64,000 nucleotides of DNA. Origin: Nymphaea colorata. Taxonomy: Eukaryota > Streptophyta > Magnoliopsida > Nymphaeales > Nymphaeaceae. The position numbers and the translations under genes were made by a program. Below, piece after piece: positions 9,864 through 23,300 of the stretch. How positions within the stretch are numbered: position 1 is the first letter of the stretch; each line of letters begins with the position of its first letter. Location: assembly GCF_008831285.2 (NCBI RefSeq), contig NC_045148.1:2606001-2670000 (forward strand), written 5' to 3'. The notes under the pieces are model-generated. The model did not search any database, had not been told where the DNA came from, and was given only the letters and a program-made list of their open reading frames with translations.

Positions 9864-12697
9864 TGTCACACCCCAACTTTTTGACCCTCAAACAAAAACT
9901 TTTTCTAAACATAAAGCATTGAAGTGCGACTACACAACAGTTCAAAAAAAAAAAAAGAGGGAGCTATGTCATTCGAAACAATGGGACAACTTTCATTTAT
10001 ATAACAATTTCAATTCATACAAACTCACATCTGTGTATGACAAAATTCCCCAAACCACATAATTGATGCCCAACAAAAACAAGATATCAATAAAATCAAA
10101 ATAAGATGTGTCGGCACCATAAGGGACCCAAAACCTCCCCAGTAGGATGTAAGTGAAGCCATCTGATCGACTTGCTGCCCTGGGTCTGCCAAAACTTGAA
10201 AAAAAAAAACAACTGAAGGCTTAGCCTTCGCAGTATGGCAACAAGCCAGGAAAATCTCAAACTCTCTTAGGTAGGGCTCAAATATAAGATAATCACAATC
10301 ATAAAAACAAATTCTCATCATGCCGTGTCAGGGCATAGTCACATCATTTGCCTAGAAGGACCCCACATAGACCAATGACATCTAAAGGTCACTCAATGGC
10401 CAAGATAACACAATTTCGATTCACATGCACATCAATCACATACATTTCATTCATATACTTTCATTTTCATTAGCTTTAGTGAATTGACAGTTCTTGTAGG
10501 TGCACAGGCACGTGCACACCGCGGGCGGCCTACAGTCGAGAGACAACCCCCGTGGTGGCCCATAACAGTATGGATCCATTCCGGCTGCAGTGGTAGAGCC
10601 TCATCCATGGGTATGTGAATTCCAATGAGAGATACTCAGCCTTCCCTAGGACACCCAGGTTGGGAAGGCAGGAGCCAAACGCTCCAAGCACATCACACAA
10701 CAGTACCCTGGGGCTTTGCTCCGCCTGCGCTCCAAACAGACGAGATCAGTCTCGAAGGCGGGACAACTCCCAAACACATAGCCACATCTCACTGGCCTCT
10801 CATCTCTTATTCTTTTATTATTATCATTATACTTACACATTAACAAAAAGACTGACTAGCTCATGAGGTTTGTTCTACTTCACGAATGCACCCACACCTC
10901 CAATTGCCTCCACACGGGGTCACACATAACATCAACAGTCTTAACTAGCCATCATAACAATATGGGTACATCTACCCTCTAATCTCATTCAATTACATCA
11001 TTGCCCACGGCAATACATATGCAACAAATCACCACATTCACATTCATAAAAAAAAATCACATCTTTCAAAACTTAGCCAAATCCCTGAGAGTAGTCTCGA
11101 TCTGTGATGGCTCGTAGCTGTCCTATACAATTATCATTCTATGATGCTCTCTAATGCACAATCGGGGTCGAGGAGACACTGGACTCGATACCCCACCTCA
11201 TCTGTCCTGAGCAGTTATCAATTGTAGCATGCACATGCAATGCGTAACATTTTCAAAACAAGCTTCTAATAGCTTTTCAAAACAAATCTTATCATATATC
11301 AAATCATTTGCATGCATACATACATTCACTCACAAAACAATCATTCAATCACATCACAATCCTAGGATCCCACGATTCTAGGAACACACATTCACACGAT
11401 GGCCCCCAGACAGGGATTTACCTGGAATGCCGCCCTACCTGTCGCACGTCGCCAAGATATCCAAAATGACTCAAGCTTCAAATCTAGTCACTCAAGGTCT
11501 ACTGGACGTGCCTAGTGTACCTGTAAACACAATCAGATGGTAAGTTCTACACTCGCTTCGCTTTACCATATATACAAATATGAAACATAAGTACTGAGGC
11601 ACGTCATCGCCTCAAGAGGGTGTCGATGGGTAGTGTCGACCACGAGTTCACAACGACGGTCCTACACCTTCTCCACAAATGTCAAATCTCTAACATGCTC
11701 CCTAATTGCTTCGAAAATCAACCCATTATGCTTATAAGATCATTATAGAAATGGATCATTGTCCCTCCAACTTAGTCCTAGACCTTCTCCAAAATAGTAA
11801 CGTCGCTAACATGCATTCTAATTCATCAAATCTTAAATCTAGCATGCTCTATCAATAATTATACACGCTCCAACATAACATATTCAATAATCTAGGCTCG
11901 ATTAGGCCTCGCTCACCCGAATTTAGTGTCCAAACTGCTGCAATGTTCCCGGTAGCCGCCTCAAATGCTCGATTGGTCCCCTAGTGAAAAAATCATACAA
12001 TGCTGCCACCACCAATGCCGTCTACTCGCTGCTAAGAGGGGAAGAACGCATCCTTAAACTGCAATCCAATCCAACAGTCATAGATGGGAGTGAGGGAGAC
12101 AGTGAGAGAGGAGAAACCAAGGGTTCAGATGAGGGAGAGAGCCAGAGCAGAGAAAGAGCATGGGTGAGGGAGTGGGACTGCACAAGCGGGAGAGGGGAAG
12201 CATGGCAAGGGAGAGAGAGAACGTGGGCAGAGAGGGTTCCAATAGAGATGAAAGACAGACAGAGAGGGTGAGAAAGTGTGAGAGTGGTGGAAGAGGGAGA
12301 TAGCACGAGAAAGGGAAGGTTGCGCAAGAGGGAGGCCGTGCGAGAGGGAAAGGGTGTGGGTAGAGGGTCGAGAATGCAACGAAGGAGGGAGGAGGAGAAG
12401 GAAGAGGAAGGAAGAAGGAACAAAGCAAAGAGGGTTCGAGAGGGCTTACCCGAGCACCGCCGCTGCCGTCCTCCACCTCTGTCGTCACTGCCCTTCTTCC
12501 GCTGTCTGCTTCTCTGTCGCAAGGATCGGTGAGAGATGAGAGAACGAAGAAGAGGGAGGTTCTGCAGAAGGCAAGGGAGAAGAGACAGAGAGAAGGAGAG
12601 AGCTAGCGTCAGGATCCTCTTCATGCCTGGAGTTCGGGTCCAAGTCTGGACCCGCTCCAGCCCAACCTGACTTAAAAAAAAAAGAACGAGCATTACA
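9864..12697. mobile_element. Solo LTR, 2.8 kb, with 5-bp target duplication
   Basis: The element begins TGTCACACCCCAAC and ends GAGCATTACA, giving TG...CA borders. It is flanked on both sides by CATGT (9859-9863 and 12698-12702), an exact 5-bp target-site duplication. No internal retrotransposon domains lie between the borders, so it is a solo LTR left by recombination. The TGTCACACCCC start and the great length are typical of long-LTR Ty3/gypsy families; that assignment is inference. A second, truncated copy of the first 320 bp is at 44109. The purine-rich 12020-12600 part yields long overlapping open frames on both strands that are composition artefacts. Confidence 0.85.
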
Positions 12698-13007
12698 CAT
12701 GTGATCTTACGATCTTCTATTGGAAGTAGCGCGAGAGTAACCTGTTTGCTTCAGTTCCGTTCATGGTTCTTAGCTGCTTTATATCATGTTCAGTGCTTCA
12801 GTTTCCATTGGCTAATTGTTCTCTTCCATTCATTTTTACTTTCAAAGGGAAAGGAAGAACTTTCAGGATTTGGGTGGGGTTTTTGTCTTGAATGTTCTTG
12901 AACGTGATGATCTTGATAGGCCGACAGCAAGATTGATAAAAGAACTCACTCATATAAATGGCATGTCTTTTCCAACAATGACCTTTTCCTCTTTGGATGC
13001 ATGCCTT

Positions 13008-13083
13008 CCTACGTTATATGCTTTATTCTCCATAGTCTGCATATTCCTACGTTCTATGCTTTATTCTCCATAGTTTGCATATT
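13008..13083. repeat. 38-bp tandem repeat, two copies
   Basis: CCTACGTTATATGC... at 13008-13045 is repeated at 13046-13083 with two visible differences. A diverged third start follows. Confidence 0.8.
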
Positions 13084-13218
13084 CTACATTGCATGTTGTT
13101 CTACACTGATTGAGAAGAAGTCCTATTTCCGAACATTCTTTGCTGCATGTTGTCTTGTAATGATTGAGAACAAGTCCAACTATATTGCATGCTGACTTGT
13201 ACCAATTCAGAACAAGTC

Positions 13219-13242
13219 AGAGAGAGAGAGAGAGAGAGAGAG
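13219..13242. repeat. AG microsatellite
   Basis: An uninterrupted AG dinucleotide run of about 12 units. Confidence 0.95.
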
Positions 13243-16129
13243 AATTCTGCATCACGTTTTAGAATAAGTCCAATTACTATGTTATCTGCATCAGATATTG
13301 TCTTGTACTAATTAAGAACAAATCCATTTGAATTGCTTGTTATCTTGCACTGATTGTGAGTCTGTCCAACCGTCCATGAAAGTGAACCATTGATCCCACA
13401 AAATAGCCTCATGTCTAAAATGGTGGCTATTGCTTGTTTCTATCCAGCAGGGATTCTATGTACTTGTGGTATTTATTTCCAGGTCATGGTTCTCTACAAA
13501 CAGCATGCATGTGTTCCCCCAAGCTTACCTTTGCATTAGCATCAGTTCTCCTTCTTAATATGTTAAGAATGTATTCAGAAATATTCATTAGGTCATAAAA
13601 GAGGTGTGTAATGACAGATCTGTCATGTGGATTAATTTGATCCATCTTATCTGTTGATGCCACTAAGCATAGCTGATCTAATTTTCCATATTCACTTTGG
13701 AACAATATCAACATGACCATGCAATACAAATTAAATAAAAACATCTCATTTTTCTTTAAAGATGATATAGAAGCTGAAAACAACACCTCAATATCAATGA
13801 GTTATGGTTATTTTGATGATGTAGAATTTTGGTTTTAAGAACATGGTCTTCATCCGTTAATACATGTTAGTGTGTTAAAAATCAAATTGTGTATACCTTA
13901 CTATTATTTTTGTTTTAACCCTAATCTCTAGTTGAGACAAGATTAGGAGTCTCATGAGAACAGAATTCTCCGTCCAACTTTCTCTCTTTCTGAACTCTGT
14001 CTCTCTTGGCCATTCTCTCATGTCCTTTCTCTCATATCCCTTCTTTCTTTTCTCTTCCTCTCTTTATTATCTTCTGTCTTAATGTAAACCACAACATAGA
14101 CAATGTAGAACTATTTTCCCTTTTCAACTGATAGAAGAATTCATGAGGATACCCTCCATATCTTTGAAGGCTCATGACGACTAATAAACTTTTTAAGCAT
14201 CTACGCGACCATTTTCTTTCTTGGCTTGACCTGTATGGCTGTATCAGCTTTCTGTTTGTGTGAGAACAAAGCAGCCTGATCACAATTTGTAGCTATGGAG
14301 AGAGATGTTCTCCTCGTAGTCTATGCTAATTGCATCATTTAGTTTTTTTCAGGTTGTACTCATGGTAGAATAACATTCATTTTTGCCTTAGATTTTTTAT
14401 CAGCTCATTCACTTATTTTTCCAGAATCAAGAGGGTCTTCCTATAATTGTTCTCCTGCAATGCTTTGTATTGAAATTGAAGAATGACATGACTCAGTTAT
14501 AGTACAATGGAGTACAATGGAGTCCTTCATGTTTATCTGAGAGTTGCTAGTTGGTTTCTTGGTCAACTTGTAGTTGATAGGTTCCAGAAACAGTCGGATG
14601 GTTGTGGCCATTCTTGCTCGAGTCAATTTTAAGAACAACGGTGAACTTGCTATGCCTCTTACTGAGAATTTTCAGGTTTGCTTGCAGCCAGCCTCTTATG
14701 CAACAGCTCTAGCCAACTGTAACTTCAAGCTGCATCATCAGACTATAGCTCTTCAACCAACACAACACCAACCTGCATCTATTTTCACAATCTCAGCTTC
14801 AATCAGCTGCCATCCACAATAGCTGTGAGCCCAGTTTGTATCTTCCCTTCCAGTTGGGCTCTCATGTCAACTAGTCACAATCAGTAGATGCAGTCAACTC
14901 CATCTCTCCTTGGCCGATATAGTTCGGTAGTCTGCCCCCCCCTTTCACTCCAGCAGCTTGTCAACTGCTCTAATCTTCAACTTGCACCAGCAAGTGTCAG
15001 TCTTCAACTGAACGTGACTTCAATCTGCCTTCACCTACAGCAAACAATGTTCCAGCTAGCTGCTCCTCAATCAAGTACCTTCAAAGCACAACTCCTAACC
15101 TGTGCCCACTTCTTGTAGAACATCTTCTTTCATCCACTACACAATCGTCCTCTCCAGCTTTGCCACATTTCTTTTTATGCTAGTAATTTTACTAACCAGC
15201 TTTTAAGCTCAATTTTCTGTTATATTCTTGAACAAACACACAGCACCATGTTGCCTTAAAAAATAGGAGTTCTCTACTACCCTCAAACAGCAACTCATTT
15301 TCTGTTTGTACACCTTTGACTGTGGGTCTGCTGCCATCAAATCATATGTTCCTTACTTTCAACCTTAGTCCGGTAGATTAGCAATTCCCTAGCTGCCTTG
15401 CTATAGCCCCACCATTCTGTAGGCCCAGACTGGTTCTTTGCTGCTACAATTTGCATACATACTCCCCACAGTACAGCTGCCTTATTATTTCAAGGTTGAA
15501 CTACTCATGTTCCTCCATATGGCAGCTCGTTGCTGCTCTCAATCAACAATGGCTCCCTTACTATTTGTAGCTTCAAATCATAGTGTTGATTGACCCTAAT
15601 CAGCAATTTGCCACTACCTTCAAGCCTGGACCAGCGATCTCTTGCTGTCAAGTTGCCAATTTGTAGCAATAAGTCTGGTGCCATCTTCTAGTTTGGCCCT
15701 GCAACCTTGCTGTCCTCTACAGTTGCTTCCAAGAGACTCCCAACTTTAGTGGGCCTGCTGCTCAGTGCAAAGACCAGCAAAATAACTACCCAGCTCAGCT
15801 TCCAATTAAGCTCATCATGTTTGGGCGACTACTTATTGAACTAAATCTGACTAGACAGCTCCCTGTCCAAGTTTGGACCAATAGATTCCTTTATTCCAGT
15901 CATTGGTGCTCTTCTGGATGCATCCTTATTACTTATGTGATTCTTGCTTTCAGATTTTGTAAAGATCTTTAACACAAATTTCTTGTTCAAATAAAAGAAT
16001 AGCTTGAGTAGAAGGAAAAATTACTTATTTGAAGAATAACAAATTGAGAAAGAAATATCATTAAGAAGGGCAAGCAAGCATGTTTTTTGAGACAAATCTC
16101 AACAAATGTCCCAATTAGAGTACATTCCT

Positions 16130-18240
16130 CTAATGAAACTCATCTGGATTTGCAAGACACAGAAAAGAAGGAGTTTCAATAGATGCTCATGAAGCACTTG
16201 TAAGTGGTGCAAAAAGATCAAGAGCAAAGATTTCTATAGTATGGAATGATTTTGACGAGGTAATAATAAATAGTGTGAAAAAAGAAAATGTAAGTACTTC
16301 AGTACACTATTTATGATAAGTATAGGTGGATCTACATCATCAATGAGAAGGCACAAATGTTTGACACGTTTTGCTAACAAAAAGCAAGCAGTTTTAAGTT
16401 TTAAATCAGGAGAGACATCAGATGTCATGAAGAAGCTTATAGAAATGGGTTCCAACATCGATGCTCAATCAATAAGAGAGATAATCGCAAAAATAGTGGC
16501 AACTGGAGAGTACGCTTTTTCTATGGTGGTAATTGTTGGTTTAGGTTCTTTCTTAGACTTGGTTTTCCCAAGAGGGTGCCAGTTTCAAGAATGACAGTTA
16601 AGAGAGATGTAATAAATTTGTATGAAGATGAAAAGAAGAAATTAAAAGAAGTTTTGAAGGGTGTTGATATATGGACATTAAAAGAAGATGTAATAAATTT
16701 GCTTTGACTATAGATATGTAGACATCAAACTAACAACTTGGATATATGACATTAACAATGCATTTCATTGATAAAGAGTGGAATATGCAGCATTGTATCA
16801 TTAACTTTACTAAAGTTGAGCCACCTCATACTGGGTTAGTCTTAGCAAGTATAATTACTAAGCATCTTGAAGATTAAGAGATTTAAAAGAAAATAATATC
16901 TATTATAGTTGACAACGCTTCATCCAATGATGTTCTTGTTAGAAAATTAAAAGAGAACATGGAAAAAAACGACATCAACTTGTATTATGAAAGTAAATTT
17001 TTTCAGATGCGATGTTGTGCATATATTTTGAATCTAATGGTATAAGACGAGTTGAGTGCCATTAAAGATGAAATCATTAGCATTAGATATGCATTAAAAT
17101 ATATCAATGGTTCATCCTCAAAATTTATGATTTTGTAGTTGGAGCTAGAGAGTTGAAAATTTCAACGACAAAGAAGTTAGTGTTAGATGTATCCACTCGA
17201 TGAAATTTGACATATTTTATGTTGGAAACAACTTTTGCATATAAAAATGCTTTTGCAAGATATAACACGGAAGACCTAGACTTGATATGGTTGCTTGGAC
17301 TTGAGGATTGCGAAAAAATAGCAATGATATGTGATTTTCATGATGTCTCTGTATCCACTTGATGAAATTTGACATATTTTATGTTGGAAACAATTTCTCC
17401 ATATAAAAATGTTTTTCAAGATAGCATAGAAGACCTAGGCTTGATATGGTCGCTTGGACTTGAGGATTGAGAAAAAATAGCAATGATATGTGATTTTTTT
17501 CAAGTTTTTCATGATGTCTCCACCTTATTTTCTGGGTCGTCTTATGTAACAACAAACTTGTTTTTTTATTGAAATTTGAAGAGGTCAAGAAATATTGCAG
17601 GAAAAAGTTGAAAATGAAGGCAGATTTATAAAGACAATAACAATGAAAATGGAAGAAAAATTTGATAAAAATTAGAAATCCTGTAACTTGTTAATGACTA
17701 TTGCATCTATATAGGATCCACGTGTAAAACAATCTTTACAAGATGTTTATAAAATTTATGTTCAAAGAAATGAAGTGGATACCAATACTTCTACCATATC
17801 AACTAATTCCTCTAGTATTCAAGGTCGAGAAACTAGAGACACACCACATGGTGGAAGAAAACTATTTTTTAATTTCTTAGGTAAAGCTGAGAATGTTGCT
17901 TTTCAGGTCATCAAATCTGAGATAGGCACATATTTGATGGATAGATTGATTAAGCATGATGATAATGATGATGATTCTTTTGATATTTTGCAACGGTGGA
18001 AGGATAAGGAATCCAAGTATCGATTTTTTTCACAAATAACACATGATTAGTTGTCAATTCCAATAACTTATGTTACTTCAGAAAAACTTTTAGTACAGGA
18101 GGTTGGATTCTTAATGATAGTCGTAGTTCATTGATACCGAGAACAATTGAAGCTTTGGTCTGTTTGGGTAACTGAGTAAAGAATGATGGTGATCAAATGC
18201 ATGAAGTGTTAACAAAAATAAGTATGTCTTGAAGTATTCA
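16130..18240 (+). pseudogene. Decayed hAT transposase (RICESLEEPER-like)
   Basis: The plus strand shows, in order and with frameshifts and stops between them: a BED-type zinc-finger start (AKRSRAKISIVWNDFDEV), its second half (SIGGSTSSMRRHKCLTRFA), an N-terminal transposase segment (SREIIAKIVATGEYAFS-like), an RNase H-fold part with the IIVDNASSNDVLV motif, and near 18070 a degraded dimerisation domain (TSEKLLVQEVGFL, where SE-S-F-S-TGGRVL is usual). This order is that of hAT transposases of the RICESLEEPER/Daysleeper type. It is not the same family as the intact copy at 23636. No start, multiple internal stops and an internal 162-bp duplication show it is dead. Confidence 0.8.
17189..17520. 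repeat. 162-bp tandem duplication inside the hAT pseudogene
   Basis: The segment starting GTATCCACTCGATGAAATTT at 17189 recurs from 17351 with about ten percent differences and small indels. The duplication postdates loss of function of the transposase frame. Confidence 0.85.
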
Positions 18241-18413
18241 TTAAATATTTTATGAATTGTTTGTTAATTGACTATATACATTTCTTTCAGATTGAGGATG
18301 AATCAAGTGAATATATATCATTAGAATGATTCAAGTTGATCTTATAATTCATTTTTGGTATGTCTATTATGTTGTTTACATTCTTGAAAATAATATGGTA
18401 TAATTATTAATTA

Positions 18414-18940
18414 TTGTGATTATGATTTGTTACCTTCTTTTGTAAGTCTCATGAAGACAGCGTGTAAGAGCAATAGACATCAAAATTTTGGCAACCACAT
18501 TGTTTCGTAGGTCTTATACTTGTTGCACTATGATTTGTTTGTGGAAGAGATCTTTAATTTGAAAACTTGTTATCAAGTTTTCACAAGACAGAAATATCTA
18601 AATGGGTTCATTTTGTTAAAGGGAATCATAGTTTGCAGGCTCGAAGCAGCTCTCTCTTAAAGGGTGTTAATTCCATTACTTATATATATATATATATATA
18701 TATATAGGTTATTCATTTTTGTAATTATGATTTATTACATTGTTTTGTAGGTCTGATGAAGACATAATGTGTAAGAGCAATGGACATCAAAATTTTGACA
18801 ACCACATTATTTTGTAGGTCTCACACTTGGCAACCACAATATTCTATCATGTTTTCACAAGTTAAACATATCCAAATGGGTTCATTTTGTTAATGGGAAC
18901 AATAGTTTTTTTATAAAGGCTTGCAGACTCAGCACAGGGA
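18414..18940. repeat. Diverged direct duplication, period about 305 bp
   Basis: The segment with ATGAAGAC, TGTAAGAGCAAT, GACATCAAAATTTTG and AAATGGGTTCATTTTGTTAA occurs at about 18414-18640 and again at 18719-18940. A TA microsatellite (18681-18706) lies between the copies. The duplication is probably part of the tail of the hAT element to the left. Confidence 0.8.
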
Positions 18941-19789
18941 TGTGGACTTGATAGTATCAACCGTTGTTGTTCGATATTGTTTGAATGATACACATGTTGT
19001 TGATCTCGTGTTATTATGATGTTATTTACTTTGATGAAAATAGTATTGGTCAATGTTGCACATAATATATTATTTTGAAGTTTAGTTTTGTGAATGAAAA
19101 CAAAGATTAGCTAATTGATGGAAGTCTTTGATCTTAATTGTCTTTGATCTAAATTGTCTGAATTGCTAATGACAATGGTGGTAATTGCATATTCATATTC
19201 AATAACTATATCATATGCACAAAAATTATTGATTTGCTATATTAAGGGCTATTTTATTGATTAGTTCTTACGTTTTACATTGTTAGAATAATGACTGCAA
19301 TAATTTTTAGCTTTTAATTTGACATTGATTCTGCCACCGCTAGTACCTATATGCTACTTTCTTTTTTCACTCAATTCATAATTATTTTGTAGATGGTTTG
19401 TTTCACTGAGTTACAACTAATTTGATGGTGGTTGATATTATTATATGCTAGCTTGATGACTGCATTATAAATTGATGCAAGCAAACTGCTATTAGCCTCA
19501 AACTTTGTAAATAGAATGATCCGAAAAAAGATCGGCTAGAGTCTGTCGGGTCAGTTCATTCCACTACTTTTTCAACATTAAGCGGTCCTATTACTAATGA
19601 TATATGAAGTATACCTAATTGCACACTCCAACAAAAAAAGCTCATTCAAGTTTGATGTTAAGCTGTCCTACGATAGTATATTGACCTTAATTAATTATGC
19701 AAGTTTTTACAAAAGCTCATTCAAATTTGCTGAGCCTTAATCAAGTCGAACTCGATTTATGGCAAAGTAATAGTCCATATATTCAAACT
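18941..19789. other. No gene seen, probable hAT element interior
   Basis: AT-rich DNA without a readable protein. Its position between the transposase remnant and a hAT-like right terminus suggests it is non-coding interior of the same element. Confidence 0.35.
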
Positions 19790-19967
19790 AGTTTATCGAA
19801 CCTTAATCGAGTCGAGCTCGAGCTCAACACATAACTGCCGAGTCGAGCTCAAACTGCTTCTATCGAGCTATTCTCGAGCTCGAGCCGAGCTCGAGATCAG
19901 GGTTTCATTAGTTGAACCGAGCTCGAACTGGCTGAACTCGGGCTCGACTAGGCTCGTGTTCACCCCT
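19790..19967. repeat. hAT-like right terminus with GAGCTCGA subterminal repeats
   Basis: GAGCTCGA and variants (GTCGAGCTC, CGAGCTCGAG) recur about ten times in 170 bp. The stretch ends GGCTCGTGTTCACCCCT, the complement of AGGGGTGAACACGAGCC, a terminus type common at plant hAT ends. No matching left inverted repeat was found upstream of 16130, so the left end may be deleted. The terminus stands 385 bp before the start codon of the isomerase gene. Confidence 0.6.
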
Positions 19968-20352
19968 AATAACAAATACAATAAAATAATAAAAAAATAG
20001 CAAAAAGAACTTGACTTGAACGGGATAACTAACTACTTACACAAACGAATACTATACTCAATGGAAATACAATTAATTATAACAAAATATATAATTTTAA
20101 ATAAATAATGTTTTAAATAAATTATTGATCGAACAAGGCCAGGCCAAACGCTCAGCCCCAAGCCCATGCCCTAATCGGCCAGTATCTCGGCCCAGTGCAT
20201 ACCGATGTGAATTTACGTTTGTACCTCAATGTCCGACCCTTTGACACCCGTCCCGCCCAAACTAACTGGCTTGCATGTGCTCCACTTTGCATGGTTCAAA
20301 GTTCCTTATCACAAGCGACGGGTAAAGGGGCCACGGCGGGACGGAGAAACCA
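19968..20352 (+). promoter_or_regulatory. Presumed promoter and 5' UTR of the RPI4-like gene
   Basis: This is the 385 bp between a hAT terminus and the start codon. The left half is AT-rich (ATAATAAAAAAATAG, AATATATAATTTTAAATAAA) and could hold a TATA element. From about 20130 the sequence is GC-richer, as expected for a 5' UTR. An upstream ATG at 20229 opens a 69-codon frame that overlaps the main start, and an ATG near 20211 is followed at once by a stop. If transcription starts upstream of these they would act as upstream open reading frames. The transcription start cannot be placed by eye. Confidence 0.35.
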
Positions 20353-23300
20353 ATGGCCTCTACTCTACTGCGAGTCTCGCTATCCATTCACGTCCAGGGG
20401 ACGAGCAATTCATGCCGGAAAAGTTTCAAGGGAACTAGGACAAACTATTCGATGGTTTCAGCATGCATGTCCGATGATCCCCACGTGCTGGAAGCGGCCA
20501 AACATGCCGTACGTATTCGTTTTACCTTATTGCTTTGTTGCTTTCTGTTCAATTGGTTAGTTCTCTAGCTTTGCCGCGGGGAAACAAGACGTGCCAATAG
20601 TTTCTTGTTTATATTTATTAGGTTGTGTTTTTAGTTTGGCATGTGCGTTAGGTGTATGGAGTACATGCCTCATTTTGTTTTGAGCCAACATTTTAACAGC
20701 GGTGAAAATTTGATTTTTGATATGAAGTTATGAATCTTGTGGGCACCCATGAATAAACTGCTTACGAATGTTGTCGTGGATGTTGCCGGAACAAATAAGC
20801 GATCATCTGCAGGGGCCTATTTCCTGGGTGTCAATCAAAAGCACCTCCTGAAAATAGAATGAAGTCAATATAATGATGAACTCAAAGAGAATCAAATTGA
20901 TACAGATCCTCACCGTCTCATGTGTGTTGAAAGCTGTTCGCGGTGCACACAAGATCTCGCGCACTTTTTTTTCCAGTTTACTTCACATATTTGAACTTAC
21001 AGAATGCCTGTAAATCATTAGCTAGGAATAATTCCGATTATATCCCTGCCCTGCTTCAATTCGGTCACCTGAAAAAGTTCCCACATTTCATGCTGGTATA
21101 GTAGTTTTGTTGACGCAGGGGTTTTACAGTAAGTTGGGGGTGCCTGTCCTTTAAGCTATTGATCTCATTTGATCAATTTCTTGGGTCTACGAACAAAATG
21201 CATAAATAATTAATATTGCTTAAAAGGGCATTTTGGCATCCTACGAAGTAGCCAAAAGGCATGCCCTGCAAAACCTTCCTCCAGGAAATCAAGTCCAACA
21301 CTTCCCCTTGGCACAAATGGTTCCTTGAATTTGGGAGTAGGTATTTGCGGACACCTCCTGAAAGAAAGCGGCCATATTTGCATCACACAGCCTGTGTAAC
21401 TTATGTTGATTTTCAACAGTTTTGGAGAAAACAACTGTTTCACGCATATACCTTTTGTGAATCCTCATTTTGTAGTTGATCCAGGGGCGTGTGAATGGTT
21501 TTTCTCATTAATGCCATAAGGCTCAGCCTAAAAGCTGACTCAAGCATGTCCCCTTGTAGCCTACTTTGTTTAGACATGACACAAGTGTCACAAAACAAAA
21601 CAAAGATACTATTTAGCTAATTATTTATAGGTACGTATAGTATCATTTTCTGCAAAATTTCTTGAACAAAAGATTATCATCAAGCCATTCCCATGTATGT
21701 AACCTAAGTATTGACTCTAACAGACTTAGAAAATTGGATTTGGAGTCCACATCATAAATTTGCATGATTACATCCTTATTTTTTAACCAAAACAAGTCAT
21801 TTCCCACTTGTTTGGGATCGGCCTTCCTGTCAGAATGCCTTGCATCAGTGCATGAAACCTGGTTCTTATAGGGCTATATGTATCAAACACCCACTTAAGT
21901 AATATAATCCTTTGAGTGGCTCATATCAAAGTATCAGTGATCTTAGATTTGTTGTGTCATTCCTTATGCTCTTTAAGATGCCTGACTTGGAGAATTTTAT
22001 AGGTGAATACTTATGTAAAAAGTGGAATGGTGGTGGGATTAGGAACCGGCCGTGCTTCCACATTGATCATAAAAGAATTGGGTCAGCAGCTTAAAGTTGG
22101 AAATTTGAAGGACATAGTGGGAGTTCCAATGTGAGTTTCTCGAATTCCTCATGTTTCACTTTGTTTTGTCTATGCATCTGCAACCTCAAGATGAAATGCA
22201 TTTGAGGTAGAGGGAAAACCTTTCAGCATTTAAATTTAGCTTAAACTTGTAATGCAGACAGATTTGATTATAGCAACAAATCTCATGATCTTAATGAAAA
22301 AAATTAAAACGATACGGTATTTTGAAACGACATCAAAATCAATTTATCACATTTTTATCATGATCTTTTCTTGATTTTTTCGTGGGTTTTGTTTGTATGG
22401 TGAAATGAGGGCATTGTCGACACTTGATTTTGATGACTTTTAATCTGTGTGCTTTTAATCTGTGACTTTCACTTTGTTTTGATTTTGAAACGTGAGAAGC
22501 GACTGTGCAATGTTACTGGGAGGAGGCAACACACACATGCACATATATATTTCAATTTTTTGTTTTCTTTTTTTTCAACTTCTGTTGCAGTGTTTTATTT
22601 CCTCTTGTTTTAGGTTTTTAATGTGACTTTCTAAATGCAGTATGATGCCTATCAGTGCATCTAGATATTTTTTTATGTCTCCTTATTAATTTCTCAATTT
22701 TTTTTATTTTTACCTAATATTTTGGATTTTGTCCATTCTTTTAAAAATCTCCCAGATTTTCCCCAATTTTTTTTCCAAAGAAAGCAACTTTACCAAAAAA
22801 TACTTGAGAAAAATGTCACTGTTAAAAACCCCCAAAATGATATTATCAATGTCCGTCATTTTTTGATGAAATAGAGTGCATAAATCAATGATGTTTGGCT
22901 GCGAAGATATTTCAAATTTGTCCTTTCCTTTTTATAGTGAACTTGTGAATACTGGTTTTCTTCAATATTGAAGAATATGTGTGAAAAGGGAATGAAGAGC
23001 GTCATTTAAGCATGTAAAGTTAGAAATTTTTGTCAGACACTTTGCACAAGTAAAAATGTGCCAAGTTGTTGGAAATAGATGTTTATGGTTATGCAAACAG
23101 GCAAAATTAAGGCTTTACCTCATGACGGCTATGAACTGTGATAAATTCATGATATAAATTCAGGTTGAAAGTTGGAAGTATTATGAGATCTGGAAACTTA
23201 TTCCAGAAAAATTCTTCCAAGTATAGAGTTCAAACCACAGGACCTTCTCCAGCACAGAGCAGGAGATAGGATTACAAAGTTTCATGACAATGGCAAATAA

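Larger units (their letters stand above)
12703..16100. other. No recognisable gene; simple repeats
   Basis: A 3.4-kb stretch with several short unmatched open frames. It contains a 38-bp tandem repeat (13008-13083), an AG microsatellite (13219-13242), a copia-LTR-like CCCTAATCTC/GATTAGG segment near 13918-13960, and a pyrimidine-rich, CAGCT-rich segment from about 14650 to 15930. The open frame around 12840-12960 contains an LERDDLDRPTARLIKEL-like translation that could be an exon, but it matches no family known to me. Confidence 0.4.

Noticed and set aside
12022-12693. A 223-codon minus-strand open frame, with overlapping frames on both strands
   Set aside because: It lies wholly inside the solo LTR, is made of Leu/Ser/Pro-rich low-complexity translation of a purine-rich tract, and several frames on both strands are open together. 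This is a composition effect.
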